DNA from: Tachypleus tridentatus
Lineage: Eukaryota; Arthropoda; Merostomata; Xiphosura; Limulidae
Length of the DNA: 64,000 nucleotides
Reading direction: 5' to 3'
NCBI RefSeq assembly: GCF_004210375.1
Contig: NW_027467782.1
Location: 24,469,276-24,533,275 of the forward strand
Position numbers and translations under genes: made by a program. Under the pieces are notes generated by a model. The model did not search any database and was not told the DNA's origin. It was given only the letters and a program-made list of their open reading frames with translations. The stretch's first letter is position 1. Each line of letters begins with the position of its first letter. This document shows, piece by piece, positions 23,205-35,218 of the stretch.

Positions 23205-26200
23205 CTTGATACAATGGAACTGTTGAAGTTTACATTCTAATCTGGGTGACATCAAAACACTTATTTCTTCCTACCATCCTGTATGTCTTTCCTTGCAGGA
23301 AATCTTTCTGAAACTTGCTGATACAATCACCTTTCAGCAGTTTTCTTTGTACAGAAATGACAGGCTGTGTGATGGACAAGTGCATGGAGGGGTAGCACTG
23401 TTGGTTGATCAGCATGTGCTTACCCTGTCTTTGTTACTCAACACACCCTTGGAGGCTGTAGCCATTTGTGTTTCTTTGTGTCGTACCATCACTGTTTGTT
23501 CTCTCTATCTGTTGATTAGAGAGACCTATGATCAATCAGACCTTGATGCTCTCATTAAACAGTTGCCATCTCCATTTTTAATGCTGGGGGGCTTTAATGG
23601 AAATCGTCCCCTCTGAGGAAGTGCTGATATTGATGGGAGGGTCACTCTGTAGAGTGTATGCTCTCTGATCACAACTTTTCTCTCTTCAATAGTGGTTCTT
23701 ATACTTATTTTCATGCATCTAGTCAGTTCTTTACTGCTTTTGATCTCTCCATTTACTCCCCTTCACTATTCTCCCACTTTTCGTGGAGGGTTGACAATAA
23801 CCCATGCAGCAGTGATAATTTTTCTACAATTTTGAGAGAGACTGGCTGTGGTCAATGCCACCCAACCCATGTGCACCAATGGAAAAAGGATCAAGCAAAC
23901 TTGCTCTCTTTTACTGTTCTTACAGAACTTGATCCTGCCATCATCTGTATGCCATCAATAGACGACTGTGTGACAGCAATAACTGACTGTATTGTACAGA
24001 AAGCTGCTCAAAGTATTCCTAAAGCCTTGACATGTTTTTCACAATATCATCATCTGTGGTGGAATCTTGCCTGCCACATGGCACAGAAGACTCAAAAATG
24101 GACGTGGGATACTTTTCAAAAGTATCCCACATTCTCGAATCACATCGCTTTCCAACAGGCCCATGCACATGCTTGGTGGGTAATATGTCAAAGCCAGAAG
24201 GACTCTTGGATTAAGTTCACAACCAACATATCTTTTATCACCAGTTGGGCAGAGTAATCACTTCTTTCCTTTGAGCTGATTGTCTCTGTGACTATAATCG
24301 TCCCCTTACACTGGCTCTTCATCAGTCTGTCAGTACATTCGGTTGGATCTGATGATGTGCACAATGAAATGCTGTGCTATCTCTCTCCTGCTTCTCTTGC
24401 TGTTTTTCTGATTGTTTTCAACCAGATCTGGCAGGAGAATGTTTTCCTGATGCCTGGCACTGAGCTATATTCCTATCTTTCTCTAAGCCTGGGAAGGATC
24501 CGAAGATTCCTTCAAACTACCATCCAATTGCTTTGATGAAATGTCTCTGTAAAACCTTAGAGAGGATGGTTAAAGCTCGTCTTGTTTGGTTCCTTGAAGA
24601 AAATAACCTCCTCTCGCCCACCTAGTGTGTGTCCTAACGACAGTGCTCCACCATGGACCACTTGATTCGACCTGAAACATTAATCAGAGAAGCTTTTCTC
24701 AAATGACAAAATCTTGTATCAATATTCTTTGATATTGAGAAGGCTTGTGACACAACATGGAGGTATGGCATTTCGCGAGACCTCCATATGTATGGGTTAC
24801 TTGGCCATTTACCCATGTTTATTAAAATTTTTAATGGACAGGTGATTCCAAGTTCATGTGGGTTCAACACATTCCCGTTTTTATCTACAGGAACTTGGAG
24901 TTCTTCAGGGCTGTATTTTGAGTGACACATTTTTCAGTATAAAGATTAATGCCATCACTGAACTACTCCCTCTTACTGTTGCATACGGTCTCTATGTCAA
25001 TGACTTTCACATTTCATGTCAATCATCAAACATGCAGTATATTGAGCGACAGCTACAAACTGCCCTCAATTGTTTTCTAAAGTGGATCACTGCAAACAGT
25101 TTTAATTCTCTCTCTCTAAAACTGTTTGTATGCACTTTTGCCACCAATGGGGTATTCACCCTGATCCTGAACTCAATATTGGTGAAGTTGTGCTAACTGT
25201 GGTCCCTGAAACAAAGTTCTTTGGGCTTATCTTTGACTGTAAGCTGAGCTTCATAACACACATCAAGCAGCTACAGGTCAAATGTACAAGAGCACTGAAC
25301 ATCCTCCATGTCCACTCTTTCACATCTTGGGAAGTGGATCAATGTTCTTTGCTAAAGATATATCAGGCTATTACTTGATCAAAACTAGAGTATGGATCAC
25401 TGGTCTATGGCTCTGCCAGCACCTTGGCCTTCAAGATCATCATCAGGGACTTCAGCTCTGCACCAGGGCTTTCAGCACTTCCCCTGTTCATAGCTTATAC
25501 GTAGAATCTCATGAACCTTCTTTGCAACTGTCTTTACTGTATGCTTCAAAACTTCAGTCCTTACCATAACATTCCACCTGGGATTATGTTTTCCTTCCTC
25601 AGTGGGCCATGCTTTTGCAAAATAGACAATCAGCCATTGCTCCTTTTGGCCTTTGTATCCAAGTAGAGTTGGATGAATTGGGTCTATCCTTGGATAACAT
25701 TTGCTGTATCCACTGGTCAGCTCATCCTGTCATGGCTTATTACAGTCCCAAGATGTAACCTTTCTTTAAGTCATCTGAGAAAAGCAGACACTCCTGATTG
25801 GAAATACTGTATGTTATTTGCAGAACATCTTTCAAACCACCCTTCCATTCCTATTTATACAGATGGTTCAAAATCAGGTGACTCTGTGGGCTCAGCCATG
25901 GTTTGGTGGTTGTGCACAAAATCCTCTCTACAGTTTCTGTGTTCACTGCTGAACTGTATGTCATTTCTCTTGTCCTGTATCACACAGAAGCTAAGCAGTA
26001 CTCAAATTGTACTATTTATACTGACTCGCTTAGTTCTCAACTGATCCTTGAATTGTTTTATCTTAGTTCTTACTGATATTCAAAATCGACTGGCCCATTT
26101 CTCTTTAACATCTACTTCTGTTCAGTGTTTCTAGATACTGGGCCACATTGGTATTTGCAGGAACGAGCTTGGTGACACTGCAGATAAATCTGTCTGCTCT

Positions 26201-26600
26201 GGCTCTATCACTGCTGTTTCTGTTCCATACGTGGACTATGGTCCTGTATTCAAGGCTCAGCTTCATGCCAGTTAGCAGTCGACTTGAGTGAGCAACGTGA
26301 AAACAAGCTTTTTCTAAATAAAACGTGCTATTGGACTTTGGCTATCTTGCTTTCTTAAGGACCAGAAATGGAAAGAGGAAATTGTCCTAACTAGACTACA
26401 CATTGGTCACAGTTTTTAATTCATCGTTTTCTTTTATCTGGGACTGATGCACCAATGTATTGTCTGTTACATTAAGCCACATTTTACTGTTTTGGTGTCA
26501 TTACGACTTAATTATGGCACCATTTTAAACATGTTTTGTCCCAAGGTTTATTTGTTAGCTATTGTTATTGGCGATGGTGACATTGCCACCTTTGAAATGT
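23205..26600 (+). pseudogene. LINE ORF2 (endonuclease, RT, RNase H), broken
   Basis: The endonuclease part gives LYRNDRLCDGQVHGGVALLV and LGGFNGNRPL, where the conserved catalytic GDFN has become GGFN. The RT part gives FFDIEKACDTTWRYGI, LGVLQGCILSDTFFSIKINA and GLYVNDFHISCQSS, in which the YVDD catalytic box reads YVND. An RNase H-like motif, PIYTDGSKSGDSVGSAMV, lies near 25,850. Multiple frames are used across 23.2-26.6 kb. Both active sites are therefore mutated in addition to the stops. The order EN-RT-RNH is that of jockey/I-type elements. Confidence 0.88.
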
Positions 26601-27420
26601 TTTTAGTTGTTTAAAGTCTATTAATCTTTTTAATGCTATTTAAGTTTGTTTTTGTTGTTTTTTACTTTATATATTAGACATTTTTTTGATGTGATTCACT
26701 TTTAAGAATCAAAGTACATCTAGTTCGATCTAAAATTAGAAAATGGCCATAACATCCAATAACTTGAAACCAGGAATGGAAAGGCCAACTTCAGGTGACT
26801 AATGCTACTTTTAACTACCTGTTGGTCATTCTGGCAAGTTATGATAATTATAATTATGCTATAAAAGTCCTTCACAACTTGTATTACTGTAGTTTTCTTT
26901 TTTACTGCTGTAGACTAGATGTAAAAGTTGGATTTAATGCTATTTGTGTTTTAATTCAAAAATGTAACTTTGTTTTGTTTTATTTTAATTTCCTTTAATG
27001 AATTTTAATAATTTTACTTTACTTTTAACTTTTAACCAGATGTTTGGTGCACATAGCCTGGTTGCTAGAACACCAAATCAACCAGCCATCCATGTAATTG
27101 TTTCCATGTCTAGTTGCATGGAAATGTTACATTATATTTGTGGGTATCATCATATCATCAGATATTATTCTTTTATCTTAGTAACAGTGAATTAGAAGTA
27201 TGTTTTTTATTATGCTGCTTTCAGCTGTGTTTTCTTTTTCATGCTAAAAAATGTTTAAATGGTTTAGAAAGATATTTAACATGATTCTCTATCTCAGTTG
27301 TGTTTTTCTTTTGTTTACTTTTATATATATATATATATATACTAGTTTTTCTGTATTCGTCAGACACTGAAATGTAGTTTGTTAAGATTTTAGGGAGTAT
27401 GTGTTTGTTTTTTCTTCCAG

Positions 27421-27560
27421 ACTACACATGTTGACAGATATGGAGAAAGCAGTCTAAGTTTTTACAGGTCTCTGCCCTTCATTTCAAGGAAGCTACTCCT
27501 CAGTCAGTAGATTGAACTCCACTCTTAGAAGAGTGGAGAGGAAGAAGAAAATTGGTTCAA
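27421..27560 (+). pseudogene. ATR: ATR FAT-domain exon with frameshift and stop
   Basis: The exon begins after TTCTTCCAG; its first base completes Arg from the exon ending at 16,397, then it reads LHMLTDMEKAV (human LHMLCELEHSI). Near 27,453 the frame must change by one base. The next frame gives KFLQVSALHFKEATPQSVD, a TGA at 27,513, then TPLLEEWRGRRKLVQ, matching the ATR segment before the QEP/KEP motif. The donor is CAA|GTATGT in phase 0, consistent with the next exon. Splice sites and phases are kept while the coding sequence is broken, pointing to a decaying duplicate or, less likely, base-call errors. Confidence 0.78.
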
Positions 27561-28352
27561 GTATGTGTTTCAGGTTTTACTTTTATTGCAAATAGAATAT
27601 ATAAAAACTGCAGTCTCAAAAGCTAGGAATGATTTTTTTATCTAATGATATTGATAATTTAACTTATAGTTTGTATACATTACTGATTATTTCTTTAAAG
27701 CTTTAAAGATACCAAATGAGATGTGAAGAGAAAAATAGAAAGCACTTATCATTCTTGTTTTTTAAAAAAAAGTGTCTTATTATATATCGGAGCAACTACT
27801 CTAATGATAAGAACTTCAACATTTATATCTTTGATATTGTACATTTTTTAGGTACGAGAACACATTTCTGAGTTTAAAAACATAAATTGTTTAAAGCAGA
27901 TTATACAATATAAATAATAAAGAATCATTTAATGATCATATACACAAACGTTTTAAAATAATTAGTATACTAATAATCAAAGTCTTCATTAAAACAAAGA
28001 TTAAAATTTTATTAATCTAACCTTGAACAGGCACTTCTAGTTCTGTTTGTCTCTCTAGAAATAATTAAAAGTAATATAGAAATGAAATTTACTGAAATAC
28101 CATGACCCAAACTTAAAGATATACCATTTTAATTATAACAACTGTTTCATTGGTTTTCATATAATATTTGTCTATTTTACTTAATTCTTTATTTTAAAGG
28201 CTAAAATTTAGATGAATTATATTTTATGATTATAAATGTTTGTTAATTGTATTTAACTTCCCTTTAAACAGTACTTAGTAGAGGAGATCTTGAATTAGAA
28301 ATAATATTTTGTATTCATGAGTGTTTTTTTTTTTTACTTCTTTGTTTTACAG

Positions 28353-28493
28353 TCCTCACTTCATTATCAGGAACCTCTTCTTAATCTGTACCGGTTCTCC
28401 TTACAATAGCCAAGAACCACATTCCTGAGCAGACCAAAAGATTGATTACGAAATCGTAACTTGCTGGTTACAAAGTGCAAAACTTGCCAGAAA
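28353..28493 (+). pseudogene. ATR: ATR FAT-domain exon with two frameshifts
   Basis: After a strong acceptor (T-rich tract then TTTTACAG) three frames are used in turn: SSLHYQEPLLNLYRFSL, then TIAKNHIPEQTKR, then IDYEIVTCWLQSAKLARK. Human ATR here reads SYRAKEPILALRRALLSL... DYNEMVGECWLQSARVARK, so the identity is clear. Both breaks (about 28,404 and 28,441) are explained by loss of one A from an AA pair. The donor is AA|GTAGGT. No further ATR exon, including those for the rest of FAT, the kinase and FATC domains, is recognisable downstream in this window. Confidence 0.82.
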
Positions 28494-29244
28494 GTAGGTT
28501 TTATTACACTGCAAATAAATTCTTGTAATCACCTCATCTGTACTGTTCCTTTAACTTTTCAGTCAATTATTAATCTGATCTATTCTTTCATTAATATCAT
28601 ATAGTAACATACATTTCTCTGAAATGTGTATGGAGTATTTCAGAGGCATCAGACCTGGAGGTGTTGTAACATCCCCACTTTTACATATTTTACATGCATA
28701 GCAACTGTAAATTATTATATCAATTTTCTGGTGAGGACATGCCCTAAATCTTTACAGACTTAGCTGACTTTGACAGCAGGGGGAAACACTTTTAGCAGCT
28801 TCTTATACTTTAAATTCCTCGTTGTACATTTTGCGTGTCTAGTCAAGCACTCCACCTATTTCTCTCCTTCCTGCACCACTAATACTGAAGATATCACATT
28901 GAAAAGTTCCTAAACCTGTCAGTGCATGCATGTAGAAGTTATTACTCATTTCTAATTCTTTGTAAGACATTATTGAGCTTTTATGTACATTCTCACAGAG
29001 AGAATATTATATAATGTGTTTATGGGGTATCATTTTCTTCTAACACTTTGTTCACATTAATAGAATCATTAATGTTTATTAAAATATTTTAATTTATAAT
29101 CACAGTAAAGTTATATATTAGTCTCACAATTTATACAAGTAGCACACCTTGGTTGTAAGCTTCTGGTATGTTTTAGTATTGTATATAGAATCCAGGTTAA
29201 CTGGGTAACAACTAAAATATTCCTGGTTGACCAAGTATGATAAT
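28494..29244. other. No recognisable feature
   Basis: The sequence after the last ATR exon is AT-rich, with a somewhat GC-richer patch at 28,660-28,930 ('gcagggggaaacacttttagc') that might be repeat-derived. I see no exon or element I can name. Confidence 0.4.
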
Positions 29245-31874
29245 GACTGAAAATGTCTGATGACCATTGCTGTCAGTGAACAAAGGTAATGAGGTGACCT
29301 TATTCACTGGACAAAGAATGTAAGTTGAAATTCTTGATATGAGCCTACTTTCTTTGTTCACACTTTTACTAAATGATCAAAAAGAAAGATGCACTACTTT
29401 GAAGAGCTAAATATTTAGCATTACAGATATCAATCTTGAAGTAAAGAGGACTGGAAGGTTAAACACCAACCATCTTGTAGAAGAGGAACATTGTATTGTT
29501 TGAAATGGTAAGTGACTTGCATCAGCTATTCCAATTTATCAGTACAATAATGAATTTTAGTAGTCTGTTCTCTTTATTATACTTTTAAAATTAAACAATA
29601 AGTTATCCTATTGTAAACACTCTTAAACTCCTATATTTTGTTTTTTCTTTACTTCATTTTTTTACCTAGTGTTTTCCTTACATCATTACAATATGTTACT
29701 GATTTCCATGTTTGTTTGTTTTTTTCTCTTCATCATTTAGTACTGAAACTTATGTTAGTGAACTTTCTATTTGTCTTTCCTACAAGAAAACATCTCTTAA
29801 ATAGCAATTTCTATAACTTTTTAAGAAATAAAAATTCATCCAATGTTTTTAGGTAAAAATAAAATATTTTCTATTTCTAAACTATTTGGTTCAGAGACAT
29901 CTCAAGAAATATTTCTAAAAACAGAGGGTTAAAGTCAGAAGCAGTGAATTTGCCATTACAGGCAAGTGCTTAAAATCAGACTCGATCATTTATAATATGT
30001 AAGACTCATTTAAGTCATACTGTAGATTTGCAGCTATATATACTACATAATAGTAAATGTTGGTCTGTTCTTTTAGCTTCTTAACCCTACATTGGAATTT
30101 CACCCTGTATAAAACAGCTGCTCAAATAGGTACAGTAATCTGAAATTACACAAAGTCCATTATTTCAATGGCATTTACTGTATATGTATACTAAGAACAA
30201 TACATCTCTTTGGTAACCTGCTGCTGATATTACCAGCAAGTGGCAACAAGTTAATCCCAATCACATTATGTCAGGGTTTACAGAATGTCATCAAGACTGC
30301 ATAGATTTCTTTGAAGACCTGACTGACAATTGCCATATTTTATATCCAAGAAGCTGCTGTGGTAGTGATATTTTCCATTATTAAGCTACAAGGTAGGTAT
30401 CTGGAGGTTTTAAATAAAGCTGCTGATAAACCTAGCAATTTTTATTAGAACTCATAATCAAGTGTTCTTCATAAACACAATATAGGAGAACTAAAATTAA
30501 TTTAGTACATCACTTCTTAGCTTGCAGCCTGAGCAAATATAATTATTGTCAGAAAACAACAAAATTATAAACCCTGTCATTTTGAAAATCCTTCAAAGGT
30601 AATGAGCACACTATGTTTTGTAACTTACAAGAGGGTAAACATTGTAGATAATGGAAAAGTAATTAAAAGTTTTAATGACATTATAAAATCTAAAAAATTA
30701 TCAAATGTTTATACCCTAGTATTTTAGTAGTATTAAAAAGAATACACAAATTCTTGCTTTTATGACCTTGATGTTATGCACATAAAACACTTTTACAGGG
30801 GCATAAAAACCGTCAGTGTTGAGTTCCTTTAGATTTTTTCATGAGTAAAAATTTCTGAAGACAGTGATTGTATAGACTTATGAAAAATTAACAAATGTTT
30901 GAAACATCTAGATATTACTATTTTTGACTAGAATTTTCATGATACCAAAACACTGCATTTACATCTCAAAGGTCCAAAATCAAATTCTATGACTACATGA
31001 TGCACTAAACTCATACCTCACTGAATAACAAAATATACAACATGATTACTCCAGTTATGTTTTACCAGATAAGGAAGATCATCAACATCTAAAGGCTATA
31101 ATTACCTTTCTTCAGGAAATGAAATTCACAACATAATCACCAAAGCAATGTAGTTAAACCCCACTATGTAATAAAGCATGTATCACAACTACTCAAAAAA
31201 CGTAGCTGATTATAACCAGAAAAAAAAATACATACCAGCACTTAGTGTTTGTACACTAAGTCCTGTCTAATCATATAAAACATTGTACAGTGGCCAGCTG
31301 TGGTTTTGTGCAGAGAAAACCCATACAATGGCTCTCTGTGGAGAGCATATGTCAGCTTCCACTTGATAAATCCACTACTGCTGCTACATAGCACATGAAC
31401 ACATTAGCAAATTTTTTATATGTATGGAATTTTCCATTGTCTTGTGACTCTAAAAATAACCCTCAGGGCTGACAATGAAAACATAAGGATATGAGCTACC
31501 TCAGATATAATTTTTTTTCACCTTTAAGAGATTGTAGATTGACCAAATGTTATTATTTTACCTGAATAATAAATATAAAAAGGTTCAGTCATAAAAGTGA
31601 CATATTCTGATAAAATATAATAACTTTTAAATAGTTGTGTGAAACAAAATGAAGAAAAATTGCAAATATACTTTGAGAATGTAATGTAACAAGCTAGAAA
31701 CATAAAATCCCTCTGAATGCATTAATTAATATAAAACTACATGTACTTTGGACTTCAAAGGTTTATTATATGCATTAATGATCTAATGATTTCATTCATA
31801 AATAATTTCAACCAGACAATATGGTGAATGGATGGTGGATAATATTCTGTATACATTAGACGGAATGTGTTTGT

Positions 31875-31985
31875 TCTGTTATAGCAAAGCAGCATCAGGC
31901 CATCTACTGTGTCCACCAAGGGAATCAAAGCCCTGATTTTAGCAATGTAAATTCAAACACTAACCTCTTTCCTACTAGGGAACAG
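31875..31985 (-). repeat. tRNA-derived SINE (type 1), shared by both arms
   Basis: On the minus strand this reads as a type 1 SINE ('aatcagggctttgattccc', 'acagtagatggcctgatg', 'gctttgctataac'). The same insertion lies at the mirror position 49,770-49,888 in the right arm, so it predates the duplication. Confidence 0.75.
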
Positions 31986-32661
31986 ACAATGAACACTTGT
32001 ATAACATTTGTTATGGGTGAATACCTTTTCTAAGTTAGCATTCACAAACTTCATATTATAAAACTGTTGTTATAACAAACTACTTACATCAATTGTATTC
32101 CAACCACTACTGTAGTTGTTGTATGCCAGTGAGCCTTATAAGCTATTAAATGCAATGGTAGCCCACATCAAGATCTTATATCAAGGTTAAAATAGCCTTC
32201 TTATTTACAAATTTTAAACTTCTCTAAAAAAAAGATTCCTACTTCTTTTAGCTTGTTTCACCACAGTCAAATACATTAGACTACTGAAGGTTTTCAATGT
32301 CTGTAAATATTCATACTTAAATAATTTTAAACCTTTACACCACCACTATTTTCCAGTGGGATTCCAAACATATTTTTACATGGTGTCTTTGTTGTTAAAA
32401 TTTGCAATAATTTTATCAAGATACAAATAATAGTTGATACTATGGAATAAGAACCAGAATCTCATTTGATTAAGTAAGTGGTTCAAAAGTTGTATGAAGT
32501 TCAAAGTTAGAAAATTGAAAACAGATATTTAATTTCAAAGAGAATGGCTGATATTTACCTGTAAGTATTTTGCAGTAAAAACAATATTTCATGGTTAAGA
32601 AGGCTCCAATACATACAAAGATACATTAACAAATCCACCATCATATCATATTATTTACAGT

Positions 32662-32965
32662 TAGCGGCCGGGATGGCCAGGTGGGTTAAGGCATGCGACT
32701 ATTATCTGAGGGTCTCGGAAGAGCAACGACTTAACACTACCTATTGCCAACCCTAGGTTATTCTTTTACCAAACATGCTTGACCTTTCAGCCGTGGAGAC
32801 GTTATAATGGTTCAGTCTATCCAACTGTACGTTGGTAAAAGAGTAGTTCAAGAGTTGGCATTGGATGGTGATGACTAGCAACCTTCCCTCTAGTTTTAAA
32901 TTAGGGACAACTAGCGCAGGTAGCCCTCGAGTAGCTTTGCGCGAAATTCAAAAAACAAAACAACA
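32662..32965 (+). repeat. tRNA-derived SINE (type 2) with target-site duplication
   Basis: The head 'ggccgggatggccaggtggg' 'ttaaggcatgcgact' is tRNA-like; the body carries 'tggtgatgactagcaacctt' and ends 'gcgcgaaattcaaaaaac'. It is flanked by ATTTACAGT at 32,653-32,661 and 32,966-32,974. The right arm (48,342-48,360) has the empty site 'cctattgtaaataatatg', so this insertion occurred after the arms separated. Confidence 0.92.
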
Positions 32966-33142
32966 ATTTACAGTAGGAAAATAATTAAATGTATAAAAAC
33001 AATTACCTTTTAAAATTATGCAAGAGTGTACACGTTATCTTATATACTTATAGATAACTCAAATTGTAAAAATATTATGCTAAAATATTTTTAAAATTGT
33101 TTTACAAACTGCGAAAGTTTATAAGTGTATATATACATATAT

Positions 33143-33830
33143 GGCCCGACATGGCCAAGCGTGTTAAGGTGTTCGACTTCGAATCCGATGGTGCGGGTTG
33201 AATCCGGTCACACCAAACACGCTCGCCCACCCAGCCATGGGGGCTTTATAATGTTACAGTCAATCACACTATTCGTTGGTAAAGGAGTAGCAGTCTCCAT
33301 ATAAGACAAACACCGAGGTGGATATTCAGGTCTCAGAGGAAATCATATAAATGTAGAACCTTCCAGGAGTACAAGAGAAGCAAAATAACAAAATAATGTA
33401 CTTTTAAGTCTATCCACCTAACAAAACATATTTTGTTGTGTTACTTTTCACGTAATGTTTTTGATACAAAGAAACGAAGACAACATGTAGTATTCAGTAT
33501 TCATTTTCCTTTATTGAGTCATTTGTACTTCGTGGATTATTTCTGAATTGAAGTTTCTCACTCCACCTTATCACCAGACAAAAGAAATATTTTCTAATAC
33601 CTGTAATTACTTTGAGAGTCCGTCACATTAAACATGCTCGCCCTTTTAACCGTGGGAAGGTTATAATGTGACGGTCAATCCCATTATTCGTTGGTAAAAT
33701 ATTAGCCCAAAGTTGGCGCTGGGTGGTGATGACTAGCTGCCTTCCCTCTAGTCTTAAACTGCTAAATTAGGACTGTCTAGCGCAGATAGCCCTCGAGCAG
33801 TTTTGCACGAAATTCAAAATAAACAAACAA
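33143..33830 (+). repeat. Composite type 2 SINE insertion, 688 bp
   Basis: A tRNA-like head and body (33,143-about 33,290) is followed by about 320 bp of unrelated sequence and then a second SINE body (about 33,612-33,830) lacking a head. The whole block is bounded by a perfect 14-bp duplication, ATATATACATATAT (33,129-33,142 and 33,831-33,844), although this is low-complexity. The right arm has the empty site at about 48,178-48,196. Confidence 0.8.
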
Positions 33831-34354
33831 ATATATACATATATAAAGTATAATCAGTACCTGTGTATTTTATCAAATCAACACTGAAATGGTGAAAATG
33901 TTTTTATAATAAATTTGTATAAAATACGCAAACATTTGAGATTTAAGTAATAATCTTTTATTGTGAAAATTATATGTATTTTATCCAAAACGTCACAAGC
34001 ATAAGCAAAATAAGTAACTGAACAGTTTAAGAACTTTTTTCATCTTCATTAATATCAGACCCTTTGGCTTCCTATTAATGGCCAGTGATCCCAAAAGAAT
34101 GTATATATATGTGTGTGTGTGTGTGAAATTGAATGCTTCGAATGAACATCCTTAATGAGTTGTGTTATATGCCACAACAGCAGTTTCTTTGGTACTACAT
34201 TGTCAATCAAAGACTATAGCTTTAAGAACTAATATTTTATTCTTAATCTGCTAAATGTATTATTTCTATTGCTAATATTCTTAAGGTTACGTTTTAGGAC
34301 TTAATTGACACCTAATGAAATACAATTTAGATTTTAGAAAGGTGCTCATACTGA

Positions 34355-34495
34355 TGTCCAAGCCTCAAATGGTACAGCGGTTTGTTTGCAGACTCACACC
34401 ACTAAAACCAGGGTTTGAAGCCTATGGTAGGCAGAGCACAGATAGCCCATTGTGCAGCTTTGTGCTTAATTCTGAACGAACAAACAAACAAACTG
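34355..34495 (+). repeat. tRNA-derived SINE (type 1), shared by both arms
   Basis: The head contains 'ggtacagcggtttgtttgca' and a B-box-like GGTTTGAAGCC; the tail reads 'cagctttgtgcttaattctg' then (AAAC)n. The mirror copy is at 47,542-47,663 with the same flanks, so it was present before the inverted duplication. Confidence 0.85.
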
Positions 34496-34845
34496 ATATC
34501 CAACGAATTTTCACTGAATTTGAAAATTTATTACAAAACTATACTGCTTTGAAAATGTAAGTCTTTCTATTCGAAATGTTGAGTAACTTACAAGTTATTG
34601 TATCACAAAACATTATGAACTCAAATAATAAATGAGCCATTTATCCCAATCTCATATACACTTTGAAGTACTTTAATTTATAGTTTGTAATTGCAATAAT
34701 AAACTCACAACTACCGCTACTACCAGCTTTGATCAACATCCGACGTAGAATTTTAGCTTTACACATTTTCGTGGGCATGAGCGCAGTTTTAGTACTAATG
34801 CAATATTAAACATTACAGATTAAAATCACATTAATTACTCACCTT

Positions 34846-35161
34846 AGGATCTGGAGACAACTATTGTGATATCATACAAGTCCTATTTGTCACCTTTTAA
34901 CCTCATAATACTGTTAGAATTACAAAATATTCCATTCTACTAACAATGACAAGAATATAAGCATACGTACGCTTTTAATATTCTTATGACGAGAATTTTG
35001 CAGATTCGCGGCACTTTTTTGAATTGTAGAGGTCGCTTCGATAACACATGTAGCTTACTTAGCAGGTCACTGACAATTTGCAAGCAAAATATTGCATTCA
35101 ATACGTTGGGGTTAAAAGATATGATGCAGTAAAATGTTTATATATTTATTTATGTGAAGTG
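34846..35161 (+). promoter_or_regulatory. Putative 5' flank of the ZC3H15-like gene
   Basis: This short stretch lies between the end of the inverted-repeat arm and the ZC3H15-like start codon at 35,162. It contains a small GC-richer patch ('gcagattcgcggcac', 'gaggtcgcttcg') in otherwise AT-rich DNA. No TATA box or initiator can be asserted; the role is inferred from position only. Confidence 0.25.
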
Positions 35162-35218
35162 ATGCCCCCAAGGAAAAACCAAACGAATCAGGAAAGAAAA
35201 TTTACAAGAAGAAAAAAA
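35162..35218 (+). pseudogene. ZC3H15: ZC3H15-like first coding exon
   Basis: The reading MPPRKNQTNQERKFTRRKK (19 codons) resembles the start of ZC3H15 proteins (human [20 protein letters not shown]). It stops at a weak donor, AAA|GTGAAA; reading on meets TAA five codons later. ZC3H15 (DFRP1) is a cytoplasmic CCCH zinc-finger partner that stabilises the GTPase DRG1 and associates with ribosomes. The expected second exon (around FGLKNKKGAKQQKF) was not found between here and 38,341. The family call rests on the short basic MPP-K start and on the clearer exon at 40,602. Confidence 0.45.

Larger units (their letters stand above)
21540..27030 (+). mobile_element. Decayed jockey-like non-LTR retrotransposon (LINE)
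   Basis: The element is about 5.5 kb. It has a GC-richer leader (21,540-22,007), ORF1 with CCHC zinc knuckles, ORF2 with endonuclease, reverse transcriptase and RNase H-like regions, and an AT-rich 3' part. All domains are in the expected order on the + strand but are broken by many stops and frame changes. The 5' end is close to full length, unusual for a LINE relic. It lies directly downstream of the satellite array and within the same ATR intron. The 3' limit is approximate; no clear target-site duplication was found. Confidence 0.88.
29245..34845 (+). repeat. Left arm of a large inverted repeat
   Basis: This 5.6-kb arm is the diverged reverse complement of 47,250-52,405. Checked anchors: 29,262 'gaccattgctgtcagtgaac' with 52,372-52,391; 30,061-30,180 with 51,520-51,640; 32,280-32,340 with 49,420-49,500; 34,720-34,840 with 47,253-47,400. 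Differences are dispersed substitutions, small indels and discrete insertions. Relative to the right arm, the left arm has two extra SINE insertions and lacks a Tc1-like insertion. No exon is recognisable within it. Confidence 0.9.
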
